Source: Procambarus clarkii (Eukaryota; Arthropoda; Malacostraca; Decapoda; Cambaridae). Taken from it: a DNA stretch of 64,000 nt. How positions within the stretch are numbered: position 1 is the stretch's first letter; each line of letters starts with the position of its first letter. A program made the translations under genes and the position numbers. Shown in pieces: positions 13,021 to 26,795 of this stretch. The notes below the pieces were generated by a model. That model made no database searches. It was given only the letters and a program-made list of their open reading frames with translations, and was not told the DNA's origin. The DNA lies in contig NC_091194.1 of NCBI RefSeq assembly GCF_040958095.1, forward strand, positions 373,501 to 437,500. Reading direction: 5' to 3'.

Positions 13021-13800
13021 CCGCCATACAAGCCTAAAGTATATGTATATATATGCACAGGTATTCTGTGCTCGACCAAACGAATTATTAATCTTACTCA
13101 TTTTAATATATTCCTCATTATACATCTCACTATATTATATTACTATATAACATTATTCACTGTGGACAAGCTTAGTACATTGCCGTACTGCTTGTATGAA
13201 GGATAAAGAACACACCTAATTCTTATGTAAGTGTATTATTGAACCAAATTTTTGGACGAACCTACATTGTCAAGGTGCTGTAATCAAGGATTGTATTGAT
13301 TACAGCACATTAAGCAATTAAAATCTGAAAACATTAAACAATTCATATTTTTGTATCAAGTTGCTGTAATAAATTTTGTGATCAATGTATACAGCCTCAC
13401 CATAAGGGATGTAAGTTTATCCGAAAATTCGGTTTAGTAAAATATTTGCTATTGAGTGTTTTCTTCAACTTCACTACTCCTTAATTATGAGGATATTATA
13501 ATATAATATAGACTCTGGGTTCATGGGTTAAAAGTTTAATAAATACATCTCATTATACCTATAAAAAGGAAAACCTTCTCCCAATGGTAATTATTTTAGT
13601 GGCTGTCATTACTGAGGGAACATCTCTCAAGTGTGACTAGTGTATGGCTCTGATTCACTGGTTTTAGGGAGGGAATACCGTGTTGGTTGATGGGTAAATG
13701 GGAAGGGTAGCCAGAACCTGGTATTATCCGGCTGATGGGGGCACCTGTGGGAGATGATGATTGGGGGCTTGGAGGACTACTGCAAATTGCTGATTTATGA
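13021..13800. other. AT-rich DNA with one hairpin
   Basis: No genes recognised. It contains the hairpin at 13275-13308 and a G/T-rich stretch at 13600-13790 of unknown origin. Confidence 0.4.
13275..13308. repeat. Perfect 13-bp hairpin
   Basis: Arms GTGCTGTAATCAA and TTGATTACAGCAC flank an 8-nt loop (GGATTGTA). Confidence 0.9.
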
Positions 13801-13811
13801 TCATATTATCG

Positions 13812-13965
13812 TAAGAACGTAGGTACTGAGGAAACTGCAGAAGGAACATTAGTACGTTCTAAGCAGTTCCTGTTTCTGTCCACCCAAACTCATGCTTGTG
13901 TAGTCTCACCTTCACTTGAAACTACAGAAAGCCTATTGACCCATACGAGGCATATTGTCTTCATT
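13812..13965 (-). mobile_element. Two CR1-like 3'-end fragments
   Basis: Two copies of the family-1 3' UTR phrase (minus strand: 'ctgcagtttc', 'cctcgtatgggtcaatagg') lie in the same orientation at about 13812-13880 and 13915-13965. Either two truncated insertions or one duplicated tail. Confidence 0.5.
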
Positions 13966-14059
13966 AACACCAAATTTTAAAATTTAGGTATAATTTGTAT
14001 ACAGCATTTGAGGCATATTTGAGATATTATAGAGAGTACAATTGTTAGTACATTTATAG

Positions 14060-14195
14060 ATGGGAATAATTGTCAGATTTATGGGTTATAATTGTCAGAT
14101 TTATGAGTTATAATTGTCAGATTTGTGGATTATAATTGTCAGATTTATGAGTTATAATTGTCAGATTTGTGGATTATAATTGTCAGATTTCTGAG
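14060..14195. repeat. 22-bp minisatellite
   Basis: About six copies of a unit containing 'ataattgtcagatttatgag', with alternating 'atgagt' and 'gtggat' variants, which hints at a 44-bp higher-order unit. Confidence 0.85.
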
Positions 14196-14574
14196 AAGAA
14201 TCGGCATATTTATTGGTACAATTTGGCAGAATTTATTTGGATCAAGTTGTTATATAAGTTTTGGTTCAATTTAATAATTGTGTATATTATTTTCAGTAAA
14301 TTAAAATTGAACAAAATTTTAATATACGGTGACCAAGATAAGATAGTATTTCATTGTTTCAACTAATGCATTGTTACTGGCTTTCTTGTAGACATATTAT
14401 TCAATATAACAAAGAGGGCGAGAACAATGATTCTAGCACGAATATTCTGTTTTTATTATATTCTTCTTTACTTAAGAAGGAAGTTGAAACATAAACACTC
14501 CAAATATCCTTTTAGAGTTTTATTATGAACTGACGCTTAGAGATGCATTTCATTGATCTTGTCAACATTCCCAC

Positions 14575-15080
14575 ATGCAAAGGAGAGGTGGTATGACCAT
14601 TCATCCACTTGTACACTTCAATCATGTCACACCCTAACGCTACGCTTTTCTAGAGAATGTAAATTAAGCTTTTTAAATCCCTTTTTCATATGGAAGGTTT
14701 GTAATTTGTGGGATTAACTTTGTTATCCTTCGCTGGAAGCGTTCTAGTAAATTTATGTTCATTCTATAGTATGGCGACCAAAACTGAACTGCATAATCTA
14801 AATGGGGCCTAAGAAGAGCAAGATATAGCTGAGGAATAACACCAGGTGTTGCATAGGTAGCGTTTCTAGAAATAAAGGCCAGAGTCCTATTTGCCTTATT
14901 TAGAACATTTGTGCACTGATTGTTTGCCTTTAAATTCATACTCATCATGACTCAGATTTTTTTCATAATCAGACTTCACAATTTCATCACCTTCCAGCTG
15001 ATACCTTGTAACTCTATCATCATTACCTAGCCTCAAAACCTCACATTTGTCAACATTAAACTATGTCTACTAATCTTTCC
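14575..15080 (-). mobile_element. CR1-like RT relic (family 1), antisense
   Basis: On the minus strand a mostly open stretch (14948-14673) encodes QCTNVLNKANRTLAFISRN, then [20 protein letters not shown] and a QFWSPYYRMN block, then LLERFQRRITKLIPQ, the thumb/C-terminal region of a CR1-like RT. Upstream (to ~15080) the NKCEVLRLGNDD-type segment and an EKDLGV-type segment are recognisable but contain a stop. The copy lacks the catalytic palm. It is closely related to the relic at 1030-2040. Confidence 0.88.
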
Positions 15081-15262
15081 AATCTCTCTTTAATTATACT
15101 ACATATGAAATTCTTATTATGCGGCATACATAGGCTTCAAGTCAGACCTAAGATTTAAACATAAAACTTTTTACATAAAATGGAATTTAATGGCGCATTT
15201 TTTAATGCCAAATTATTGCAGATTCTTTAATGTTCATGTTTTTATAACAAAGAATAATAATT

Positions 15263-15298
15263 ACAATTCCACCTTCACAAAGGTGAAGGTGGAATTGT
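15263..15298. repeat. Perfect 16-bp hairpin, 4-nt loop
   Basis: Arms ACAATTCCACCTTCAC and GTGAAGGTGGAATTGT enclose AAAG. It lies in AT-rich DNA, with a T tract shortly downstream, but it is not a terminator in a eukaryotic context. Confidence 0.95.
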
Positions 15299-15449
15299 GC
15301 TCTATGCACTATTTTTATTTTTTTTACTTTGATACCCATTCGAAAAATATATTTTGAAGGCAGAGGTCAAGTTAAATAATTGGGTAAGAACTTAGGAATC
15401 AAGAATTTTACAAATGTCTTAGGTAGTATCTTGCTCCTTCTGAGATGTT

Positions 15450-15840
15450 CAAAAATATGGTGGATTATATATTCATCAGATTACATAGTAATTGATAAGA
15501 TTAAAAATTAATTGATCTGATGAAATATTCATTGATCAGAATAAATAATTGATCAGAATAAATTCTCACTTATCAGAATAAATAATACATCAGGTTAAAT
15601 AATAATTGATCTGATTAAATATTAATTAATCAGCATCAATATTAGTTGATCAGATTCAACATTCATTGATCAGTCAAAATTCAGATCCAAACTCAATATT
15701 AAATGATCTAATTCAAGATTCAATTATCAGAATGAATATTCAGGATCGGATTAAATATTCAATGATCAGATTCAATATTCAATGATCAGATTATATACTA
15801 ATTGATCAGATAAAATATTAATTGATCTTTCGATTAAATA
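15450..15840. repeat. Degenerate ~20-bp TGATCA repeat
   Basis: 'attgatcagattaaatatt' recurs about 18 times with substitutions and indels. The palindrome TGATCA is the best preserved part of the unit. Confidence 0.85.
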
Positions 15841-16019
15841 TTCTGAGAATATACTCACTAGTAGTTAATACAAATATTGATGACTACAAAATAGTCCAGT
15901 TGCAGTTTGTAGACTTAAAGTAAAGTTTAATTAGGGCTAAAGTTTAATTAGGACTAAGAGAATCACACGAATCAATATTCGTTGTCCTCTTTATATATGG
16001 ATAACAACACATTTAAAAA

Positions 16020-16320
16020 TTAAGAAACTGACGACGTTTCGACCCGTCCTAGATAATTATCAAGTAACGACGTTTCGTTCTGTGCTGGACCGTCATGTCG
16101 TGTAATGAAAAAAGAATGGAAGAGATAGAGAATTTATAAGGAAAGAGAGGAAGGTGCAAAGAATGAAGGGTATAGGTGCACCGCCCCCCTCTCTCTCCCT
16201 CTCCTGTTGTTGCCAATCACTCTATGGGAAATTTTGAATCTGTCTGAATCACTCTTGATGCTCGTCCCTATCTCATGCTTCGCTACGGACGGACCCAAAC
16301 ATCGTCAGTGTAGCTTAACA
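16020..16320. mobile_element. Decayed GACGTTTCG-family remnants
   Basis: 'actgacgacgtttcgaccc' at ~16027 and 'aacgacgtttcgttctg' at ~16067 are partial copies of the palindromic family. They are followed by an A/G-rich body and a further degenerate piece near 16270-16310. The A/G-rich body resembles that at 16690-16920, so a longer version of the element may exist. Confidence 0.55.
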
Positions 16321-16354
16321 GGTGTGGGTTGGGTGTCTCATGTTCAACTATGTT

Positions 16355-16440
16355 ATTGTGGCTTCCTATCACCATTATAGATTCATAGATCAGACAAATA
16401 ATTGTGGCTTCCTATCACCATTATAGATTCATAGATCATA
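16355..16440. repeat. Two-copy tandem duplication (~46 bp)
   Basis: 'ggcttcctatcaccattata' followed by 'gattcatagatca' occurs at about 16361 and 16406, nearly identical. Confidence 0.9.
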
Positions 16441-16589
16441 TTAATTGTAAATTTTATTATATATATGCATTTTTCTTTACAACAAAAAAGTCTCTGAGAT
16501 TCTTAGAACAAGACGAAATATGTCTTGGATGTCATAAATATGTCTTGAATTTTATTAATGTCTTGAGAACATAAAAACTAAGGAAACAA

Positions 16590-16930
16590 TAAGTCACAAT
16601 AACGGGGCTGAAAATTACATACCCAAACCACTGATCTTAAAATAAAAGAACTGAGGACGTTTCGGTCCGTCGTGGACCATTAGCAGGTCCTGTAGTGGGA
16701 AAAGAGTGGTACAGAAAGTCAATTTATAAAGTAAGAGACTGAGATGATAGGCGAGAAAGGTGAAGAAAAGCAGTAAAGAAAGAGATATAGGAATAAGTTC
16801 GAAATATGATAACGAGTTGAGATAAAGAAGGTCAACTATTGGAATACATTTAATGTATGGGAATAAGAAATATAAGAATACGGTAAAAATATAAGAATTG
16901 GTAGAATAAAAGGAAAATAATGTAAAAGTG
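16590..16930. mobile_element. GACGTTTCGGTCC-family copy with long body
   Basis: 'cacaataacggggctgaaaa' (16597) is the family's terminal motif. 'gaggacgtttcggtccgtcg' (16652) is its core, followed by an A/G-rich body to ~16930. Only one arm of the palindrome is present. Confidence 0.55.
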
Positions 16931-16957
16931 AAAAGCCCCGACGCCAAGAGATGCGTT

Positions 16958-18040
16958 TGGTCCAGGGGGACTTGGTCCCCTGGAGTGTGACCAAGTCCCC
17001 TGGAGTGTGACCAAGTCCCCTGGAGTGTGACCAAGTCCCCCTGGAGTGTGACCAAGTCCCCTGGAGTGTGTCCAAGTCCCCTGGAGTGTGACCAAGTCCC
17101 CTGGAGTGTGTCCAAGTCCTCTGGAGTGTGTCCAAGTCCCCTGGAGTGTGACCAAGTCCCCTGGAGTGTGTCCAAGTCCCCTGGAGTGTGACCAAGTCCC
17201 CCTGGAGTGTGACCAAGTCCCCTGGAGTGTGTCCAAGTCCCCTGGAGTGTGACCAAGTCCCCTGGAGTGTGTCCAAGTCCTCTGGAGTGTGTCCAAGTCC
17301 CCTGGAGTGTGACCAAGTCCCCTGGAGTGTGTCCAAGTCCCCTGGAGTGTGTCCAAGTCCCCTGGAGTGTGTCCAAGTCCCCTGAAGTGTATCCAAGTCC
17401 CCTGGCGTGTGTCCAAGTCCGCTGGAGTGTGACCAAGTCCCCTGGAGTGTGACCAAGTCCCCTGGAGTGTGACCAAGTCCCCTGGAGTGTGACCAAGTCC
17501 CCTGGAGTGTGTCCAAGTCCCCTGAAGTGTATCCAAGTCCCCTGGCGTGTGTCCAAGTCCCCTGGAGTCTGACCAAGTCCCCTGGAGTGTGTCCAAGTCC
17601 CCTGGAGTGTGTCCAAGTCCCCTGGAGTGTGTCCAAGTCCCCTGAAGTGTATCCAAGTCCCCTGGAGTGTGACCAAGTCCCCTGGAGTGTGACCAAGTCC
17701 CCTGGCGTGTGTCCAAGTCCCCTGGAGAGTGACCAAGTCCCCTGGAGTGTGTCCAAGTCCCCTGAAGTGTATCCAAGTCCCCTGGCGTGTGTCCAAGTCC
17801 CCTGGAGTCTGACCAAGTCCCCTGGAGTGTGTCCAAGTCCCCTGAAGTGTATCCAAGTCCCCTGGCGTGTGTCCAAGTCCCCTGGAGTGTGTCCAAGTCC
17901 CCTGAAGTGTATCCAAGTCCCCTGGCGTGTGTCCAAGTCCCCTGGAGTGTGACCAAGTCTCCTGGAGTGTGTCCAAGTCCCCAAGAGTGTGTCCAAGGCC
18001 CCTTGAGTGTGCCCCCTCGAGTGTATCCCAGCCCCTGAAA
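16958..18040. repeat. 20-bp minisatellite, ~50 copies
   Basis: The consensus is 'ccaagtcccctggagtgtga', with recurrent variants gtgtgt, gaagtgtat, ggcgtgt and gagtct. Variant strings recur in blocks (for example the series gaagtgtat - ggcgtgt - ggagtct), implying multi-unit duplication. The right edge (17985-18100) decays gradually. Because 20 is not a multiple of 3, three units give a 20-residue pseudo-repeat, which explains the 300-480-codon open frames on the minus strand; they are not genes. Confidence 0.97.
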
Positions 18041-18142
18041 TATCTCCAAGCCCTCTCTAGTGAGTCCAAGCCCCGTTAAGTGTGTCCAAGCCCTCTAAAA
18101 GCAGTAGAAACAGCAGGACATTCAGGACTGTTAAAAAACAAC

Positions 18143-18413
18143 TCTCCTTCTCTCCTGTTGTTGTGTTCTCTCCTGTTGTTGTGTTCTCTCCTGTTGTTGT
18201 GTTCTCTCCTGTTGTTGTGTTCTCTCCTGTTGTTGTGTTCTCTCCTGTTGTTGTGTTCTCTCCTGTTGTTGTGTTCTCTCCTGTTGTTGTGTTCTCTACT
18301 GTTGTTGTGTTCTCTACTGTTGTTGTGTTCTCTCCTGTTGTTGTGTTCTCTCCTGTTGTTGTGTTCTCTCCTGTTGTTGTGTTCTCTCCTGTTGTTGTGT
18401 TCTCTACTGTTCA
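18143..18413. repeat. 18-bp minisatellite
   Basis: About 15 near-identical copies of 'tctcctgttgttgtgttc', with a C-to-A variant (tctact) in three. The unit is a multiple of 3, so frames stay open on both strands and encode only Leu/Cys- or Asn/Arg-rich repeats. Confidence 0.97.
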
Positions 18414-18419
18414 CTTGGA

Positions 18420-18990
18420 CTCTAATTTACTTTTTGTTCTCTTTTGTATTTTTGTTTATTTGCTTAATAAAAGAATTGTTTAAGACGACAACAAAATATA
18501 ATTTCTTAAACTTTTTTATTTAATTTAAACATAAAAATACAAGTATGGAAACATTGATATAAATGGAGACATCTGAAGTTTAAAATAACTTATCATGACA
18601 TTTCTGTACATTTCTGAAGTATTATTACATTATGTAATAATCTTATGTATTATCTTATGTATTTTGACATTAATTTTTTTATAATTCTTAAAACTAAAAT
18701 TGGTTAAAAATAATTTCAATTTTGCAAGGAATTATAATTTTCTGCAAGGATTAGAATGGAGCAAGTTATTCAAACTTTCTGCAAGGTCTGTGTAGAAGGA
18801 AACTATTATATATTTTCAAATTTGTTCTGTGTTTTTTCTTATTTATAAAATCTTAGATTTTGAGGTGTCATTGAACATATAATCATTTTTTAATTTGTAA
18901 TTTTTATTTCATTTTTCAAAATTTTAATTTTTACTCTGCACTTACATGCAAAATATTTGTCTGTAAAATTATGTAGAATATAATGTACCT
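18420..18990. other. AT-rich DNA without genes
   Basis: Contains a partial duplication around 'tgcaaggaattataattttc' / 'tgcaaggattagaatgg' (18723-18760). Nothing else recognised. Confidence 0.45.
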
Positions 18991-19060
18991 TTCCTTGCGA
19001 TGATGATTCCGGGGATTAGCAACCCTGCGGCCCGGTCCTCGACCAGGCCTCCAAAGTACC
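18990..19060 (-). mobile_element. SINE 3'-end fragment
   Basis: 'gatgattccggggattagca' followed by 'ccctgcggcccggtcctcga' matches the core found inside copy A (7275-7325), again preceded by a CCTT-rich tail. Immediately right, 'gtaccactcttgt...acaagagtggtac' forms a 13-bp hairpin (about 19065-19095). Confidence 0.65.
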
Positions 19061-19109
19061 CATGTACCACTCTTGTTTTGTACAAGAGTGGTACGCGTTT
19101 GTAGTGTAT

Positions 19110-19215
19110 TTTCCAACCCAATTTGGCTGATCACATCCGCCTTAACAACCCAATTTGGCTGCTCACACCCACTTCAATAACCTAATCTGGATGATCTCAG
19201 CCACCTCAGCAACCT
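19110..19215. repeat. 36-bp minisatellite
   Basis: Three copies, progressively diverged, built on 'aacccaatttggctgatcac'. Confidence 0.85.
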
Positions 19216-19773
19216 AATTTAGCATGACTATCTTAGTTTAAATTCCTTAATCTTATATTATCCGCCAATGTTTTAATATATTGTTCATCTATATATTTAC
19301 CAGTTTTTTATGAGAAAGCTCCAGATCAATAATTCTAACTCAAATCTTCGCTTATATTTCATATGTTCTTTACTTGAAAAGGAAGTTGAAAAATTACGTC
19401 TCCAAAATTCAGTTTACAGTTTTATTATGGCCTCAAACTAAGTGTAGGTCAAGCAGTAGACTTGAGTTTTACTACAAAATTGTACTCAAGTACAATTTGG
19501 CTGAAGCAACTGAGTCAGGCAAATTGTCACATGGGTCTATAGGCCTACTGTAGCCTATAGTCTCCCGTGTCAAATTATTACAGGGGGGGGGGGCAGTATG
19601 TTGTGTTGTCCGTCTTGTTCTGCAATCTTGCTTTAAGTGCTGAGTAGGGTCCTGCCTTGGGATCGAAATATGCGCGGGGGAAAAAACCACGTTGAAATGT
19701 GAAGGAATCTGTAACGTTTGCAACCGTTATGGTCGTTATGAACCACCCTGATGAGTGGTTTGTGATCCTTGTT

Positions 19774-19775
<2 letters not shown>
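19216..19775. other. Unassigned DNA next to a CA tract
   Basis: No recognisable gene. It contains an 8-bp inverted repeat CTATAGGC/GCCTATAG (19538-19561) and a run of 12 G (19583-19594). Confidence 0.4.

Positions 19776-19861
<86 letters not shown>
19776..19861. repeat. (AC)n microsatellite
   Basis: About 42 uninterrupted CA units. Confidence 0.98.
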
Positions 19862-19863
<2 letters not shown>

Positions 19864-20079
19864 TTATTTTTTTGTTATGTACAAGTATTTTATTGGAGCT
19901 CGAAGGGAATGAAATGATATCACATATATGCGGTTAGGATCAGTAAAGGCCTCATTAACCCTTGAGAAAGCTTGATTAATGTTCGAACAAGGCCATTAGG
20001 CTACGAACAGTAGCATTGGTGTGCGAACAATGGGTTTTATGTGCGAACGGCGTGAATCGAGCTCATCCGAAGCGATTGG

Positions 20080-20932
20080 CGTTGGAACAGTATGTGTGGT
20101 GTTGGAACAGTATGAGTGGTGTTGGAACAGTATGAGTGGTGTTGGAACAGTATGAGTGGTGTTGGAACAGTGTGAGTGGTGTTGGAACAGTGTGAGTGGT
20201 GTTGGAACAGTGTGAGTGGTGTTGGAACAGTGTGAGTGGTGTTGGAACAGTATGAGTGGTGTTGGAACAGTGTGAGTGGTGTTGGAACAGTATGAGTGGT
20301 GTTGGAACAGTGTGAGTGGTGTTGGAACAGTATGAGTGGTGTTGGAACAGTATGAGTGGTGTTGGAACAGTATGAGTGGTGTTGGAACAGTATGAGTGGT
20401 GTTGGAACAGTATGAGTGGTGTTGGGACAGTATGAGTGGTGTTGGAACAGTGTGAGTGGTGTTGGAACAGTATGAGTGGTGTTGGAACAGTATGAGTGGT
20501 GTTGGAACAGTGTGAGTGGTGTTGGAACAGTGTGAGTGGTGTTGGAACAGTATGAGTGGTGTTGGAACAGTATGAGTGGTGTTGGAACAGTATGAGTGGT
20601 GTTGGAACAGTATGAGTGGTGTTGGAACAGTATGAGTGGTGTTGGAACAGTGTGAGTGGTGTTGGAACAGTATGAGTGGTGTTGGAACAGTGTGAGTGGT
20701 GTTGGAACAGTATGAGTGGTGTTGGAACAGTATGAGTGGTGTTGGAACAGTATGAGTGGTGTTGGAACAGTGTGAGTGGTGTTGGAACAGTATGAGTGGT
20801 GTTGGAACAGTATGAGTGGTGTTGGAACAGTGTGAGTGGTGTTGGAACAGTATGAGTGGTGTTGGAACAGTATGAGTGGTGTTGGAACAGTGTGAGTGGT
20901 GTTGGAACAGTATGAGTGGTGTTGGAACATAG
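20080..20932. repeat. 20-bp minisatellite, ~43 copies
   Basis: The unit is 'gttggaacagtatgagtggt', with one common transition (tat/tgt) and otherwise almost no substitutions over 850 bp. The left flank (19980-20080) holds diverged relatives ('gtgcgaacaatggg'), an older layer of the same repeat. The long minus-strand frames (Ser-Asn-Thr-Thr-His rich) are artefacts. Confidence 0.98.
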
Positions 20933-21114
20933 CCTTGGGAGGTCCATTCCACATTTATTTGGCTCCTTCAGAAAAGTGTCTTATGGAAGGGGGGGGAGTC
21001 GTGAAGTGTATTGGGTGTAGTGGGGCATACAGTATACTGTGTAGTATGCTCTGTAGTATATTTTGTAGTATGTTGTGGCGGTGTTGCTGAGTGTCTACAC
21101 GGAGTTTGAGATCA

Positions 21115-21340
21115 TGGTCTTTGTTGGGGTGTATATTGTGGTTGTATTTTTTGGGGGGTGTATATTGTGGGTGTATTTTTGGTGGGTGTATATTGTGGTT
21201 GTATTTTTGGTGGGTGTATATTGTGGTTGTATTTTTGGGGGGTGTATATTGTGGTTGTATTTTTGGGGGGTGTATATTGTGGTTGTATTTTTTCTGGGGT
21301 GAATATTTTGGTTGTATATCGTCGGGTGTATATGCTTGTA
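21115..21340. repeat. ~29-bp T/G-rich minisatellite
   Basis: About seven copies of 'gtgtatattgtggttgtatt' plus a G-rich tail of variable length (ttttggggg). Confidence 0.9.
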
Positions 21341-21389
21341 TTTTTTCAGAGGTATATATGATGGTTATTTAGACGATGGCTGGTTTAAT

Positions 21390-21480
21390 AGAATGTGTGT
21401 ATTGTACTAGAGTGTATTGTACTATGGTGTATTGCAATAGGATGTATTTAACTAAGGTGTATTGTATTAAGGTGTGCCAG
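21390..21480. repeat. ~16-bp degenerate repeat
   Basis: 'gtgtattgtactatgg' repeated about five times with substitutions. Confidence 0.7.
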
Positions 21481-21703
21481 CAAGAAGCATTTACCACCAG
21501 GAGAATATGCACATTTGTATGCGCATGGCAATACTGGAATATGTGAGTGTATATACTAATATTATATGCACTCTGACAGTAGCTCCGGCATACAGACATG
21601 AGGGCGTGTGTATAGTGGCATGTGTAGCACATACAGACATGAGAGTGTCTGTATTGTAACACGGGCTTCAAATACACACACACACATACATACACACACA
21701 TAC

Positions 21704-24469
<2,766 letters not shown>

Positions 24470-24574
24470 ATTTTTTTCTCTTTCTGCAAGAGAAAGGTCA
24501 GAATATTAACTGTAAGTTTAACACATACTGCGTGTGTACCAAGCCTCAAGTTTAAGGAAAAAATAACAATTCTC

Positions 24575-25012
24575 AAGAACGCACTAATTAGTGTATCTAC
24601 GTCAGTAGGTCGTGACGTAGGTACCCTGACGTGCAGGTACACACTAATTAGTGTACCTGCAAGGTCGTGCCATAGGTACCCTGAGGTGCAGGTACACACT
24701 AATTAGTGTACCTGCAAGGTCGTGCCATAGGTACCCTGAGGTGCAGGTACACACTAATTAGTGTACCTGCAAGGTCATGACATAGGTATCCTGAGGTGCA
24801 GGTACACACTAATTAGTGTACCTGCAAGGTCATGACATAGGTATCCTGAGGTGCAGGTACACACTAATTAGTGTACCTGCAAGGTCGTGCCATAGGTACC
24901 CTGAGGTGCAGGTACACACTAATTAGTGTACCTGCAAGGTCGTGCCATAGGTACCCTGAGGTGCAGGTACACACTAATTAGTGTACCTACAAGGTCGTGA
25001 CCTGTCTCTGGT
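24575..25012. repeat. 55-bp minisatellite with ACTAATTAGT palindrome
   Basis: Eight copies of a 55-bp unit. Each holds the palindrome ACACTAATTAGTGT inside a longer imperfect one (ggtacacactaattagtgta). It is followed by 'aaggtcgtgccataggtacc'. Copies alternate between 'cgtgcc' and 'catgac' subtypes in blocks. TAATTA is the core site of many homeodomain proteins. Confidence 0.95.
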
Positions 25013-25104
25013 CCTCTAAGGTGTAGAAGGGTCTTGTCTGACCTGTGTGTGATACTTGAAGTAGCAGGAGCGTCTTGGCATATAGCTGCTATCAGTTTGG
25101 TGAA

Positions 25105-25545
25105 TGGTTTGTATATTGGTGTTCAATAGGTTCTATCAGCATGGTCAATAGGTTCTATCAGTATGGTCAATAGGTTCTATCAGTATGGTCAATAGATTCT
25201 ATCAGCATGGTCAATAGGTTCTATCAGTATGGTCAATAGATTCTATCAGCATGGTCAATAGGTTCTATCAGTATGGTCAATAGATTCTATCAGCATGGTC
25301 AATAGGTTCTATCAGCATGGTCAATAGGTTCTATCAGCATGGTCAATAGATTCTATCAGCATGGTCAATAAGTTCTATCAGCATGGTCAGTAGGTTCTAT
25401 CAGCATGGTCAATAGGCTCTATCAGCATGGCCAATAGGTTCTATCAGCATGGTCAATAGGTTCTATCAGCTTGGTCAATAGGTTGTATCAGCATGGTCAA
25501 TAGGTTCAATCAGTATGGTCAGTATAATGTATTTAATTGGTAATA
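25105..25545. repeat. 22-bp minisatellite
   Basis: About 19 copies of 'aataggttctatcagcatgg' + tc, with cat/tat and ggt/gat variants that co-occur in the left half. Confidence 0.95.
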
Positions 25546-25784
25546 GGTTCTATCCTTGTGGTGAATAGGTTGTATCAACAGTGGCACATAGGTTGTTAGA
25601 GTGGGATTAATAGGTTGTATGAGTGGGTTGTGGGGGGGGGGGCCAAGCAAGGTCAAACGTGTGCGGAAGGTCATTACTGAGGTATCCGTCTTCTCCTGTC
25701 TGGCTGCCAGACTTATTTTGGTTGAGTTTTATATTTTTTTGTGCGTGTCTGTGAATGTGTTGTGGTCTTTAAGTTTAAAATAAT

Positions 25785-25880
25785 TGGCTGTGCGGCACTG
25801 GGAGGGCGTGGCCTGGCGGTGTGACGTGTTGATGACGCGTCACTCAGGAGCCTTCCCCATTGGCTGATATGTCACCACCA
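25785..25880. promoter_or_regulatory. CpG-rich cluster of promoter-type motifs
   Basis: Within 65 bp lie GGGCGTGGCC (KLF/Sp-type, 25804-25813), TGACGTG (CRE half-site, 25822-25828), the palindrome TGACGCGTCA (25833-25842) and ATTGGCTGAT (reverse NF-Y/CCAAT, 25859-25868). The density exceeds anything else in the window. About 160 bp downstream 'gaagATGGTGAGGGAG' resembles a start codon followed by a splice donor. No coding exon could be identified, so the promoter call remains inference. Confidence 0.35.
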
Positions 25881-26145
25881 TCCCCCCCCCCTCCATAACC
25901 GACCCCGATCCACAATTCCCCCCCCCCCTCTTCCCCCTCCACGATTTTCAAAATCAGCAACGGAAAATAAGTAGCGGGATCAAGAAACTGGTTCAAACTA
26001 TACCGACTCCTTGAAGCCCGTCGTGGAAGATGGTGAGGGAGTTGGTGGTGGGGGGGGGGGTGTTCTGGGATGGGGGTGGCTAAGGGGGGGTGAGGTGAGA
26101 GCGGGCGGTGGCAGGGGGGAGGGGATGGGGGGGGGGTGCTCGTAA
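25880..26145. repeat. C-rich then G-rich tracts with G4 potential
   Basis: Poly-C runs at 25884-25932 and multiple G runs of 5-11 at 26048-26137 separated by short loops satisfy the usual four-run G-quadruplex pattern repeatedly, on the minus strand first and then on the plus strand. Confidence 0.85.
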
Positions 26146-26429
26146 CACTGGTTAACTGACTTTTAGAGGAAAGTCAACGTTCATCTTCTGGTCTGTTTGT
26201 ACCCAATTCTCCAGAAAACTATATTTGAAATTCCCCTATTTTCAGGAAATGATGTGTTTATGTGAGGTGTTTGGATGAGCAGCGGTTGTCAGGTGTGTGA
26301 GAACAGGCGGGCAAGTTAGCGCACACACCCACCACTGGTGGCTCAGTTGTTTTAGAAAGAAAAACTTTAAATAGAGAGAAAGTAGGTCATCTTGACATAG
26401 GTGGAAGCTGGAAACTTATATAGCTGGAG

Positions 26430-26704
26430 TCCGTATTTAGGTTTCTAAACGACGTTCTGATGTTTGTCAACGTCCCAGATGCTGCCGATGTTATTCTGTT
26501 TATGTGTGCCCCTTGTGAGAGTGTTGGAACTATATTAACTCTCAAAGCTTTTTCTCTCTTCGGCATCTGCGCTTGTCTTTACCTGATGGTGTAGATACTT
26601 TCTACTCTCCTCTCTCTATTCCCCATCTTCATTACCTTACACTTGTTGGCGTTGGATTCTAACAACCAGTTGCTTGCCCACTCCTGGAGTTTGTCTAGAT
26701 TTTG

Positions 26705-26705
<1 letters not shown>
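26430..26705 (-). mobile_element. RT relic, copy G (5'-truncated at AC tract)
   Basis: Read leftward from the (GT)n tract, the minus strand encodes LDKLQEWASNWLLESNANKC, then KVMKMGNRERRVE, a stop, then GAHINRITSAASGTLTNIRT and SFRNLN, the palm/thumb transition of the same RT family as B-D. Homology begins immediately at the (AC)n boundary and is lost near 26430, where a plus-strand 'aggtggaagctggaaact' (an RWKLET-like phrase) suggests a rearrangement. Confidence 0.82.
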
Positions 26706-26756
<51 letters not shown>

Positions 26757-26795
26757 ATGTGTGTGTATGTATGTATGTATGTATGTGTGTGTATT
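26706..26795. repeat. (GT)n / (GTAT)n tract between RT copies E and G
   Basis: Pure GT for ~40 bp, then mixed GTGT/GTAT. It joins the tail of minus-strand element E to the truncated start of copy G. Confidence 0.95.

Noticed and set aside
16615-18069. Minus-strand frames of 386-484 codons over the 20-bp array
   Set aside because: Three 20-bp units make 20 codons, so stop-free registers arise automatically.
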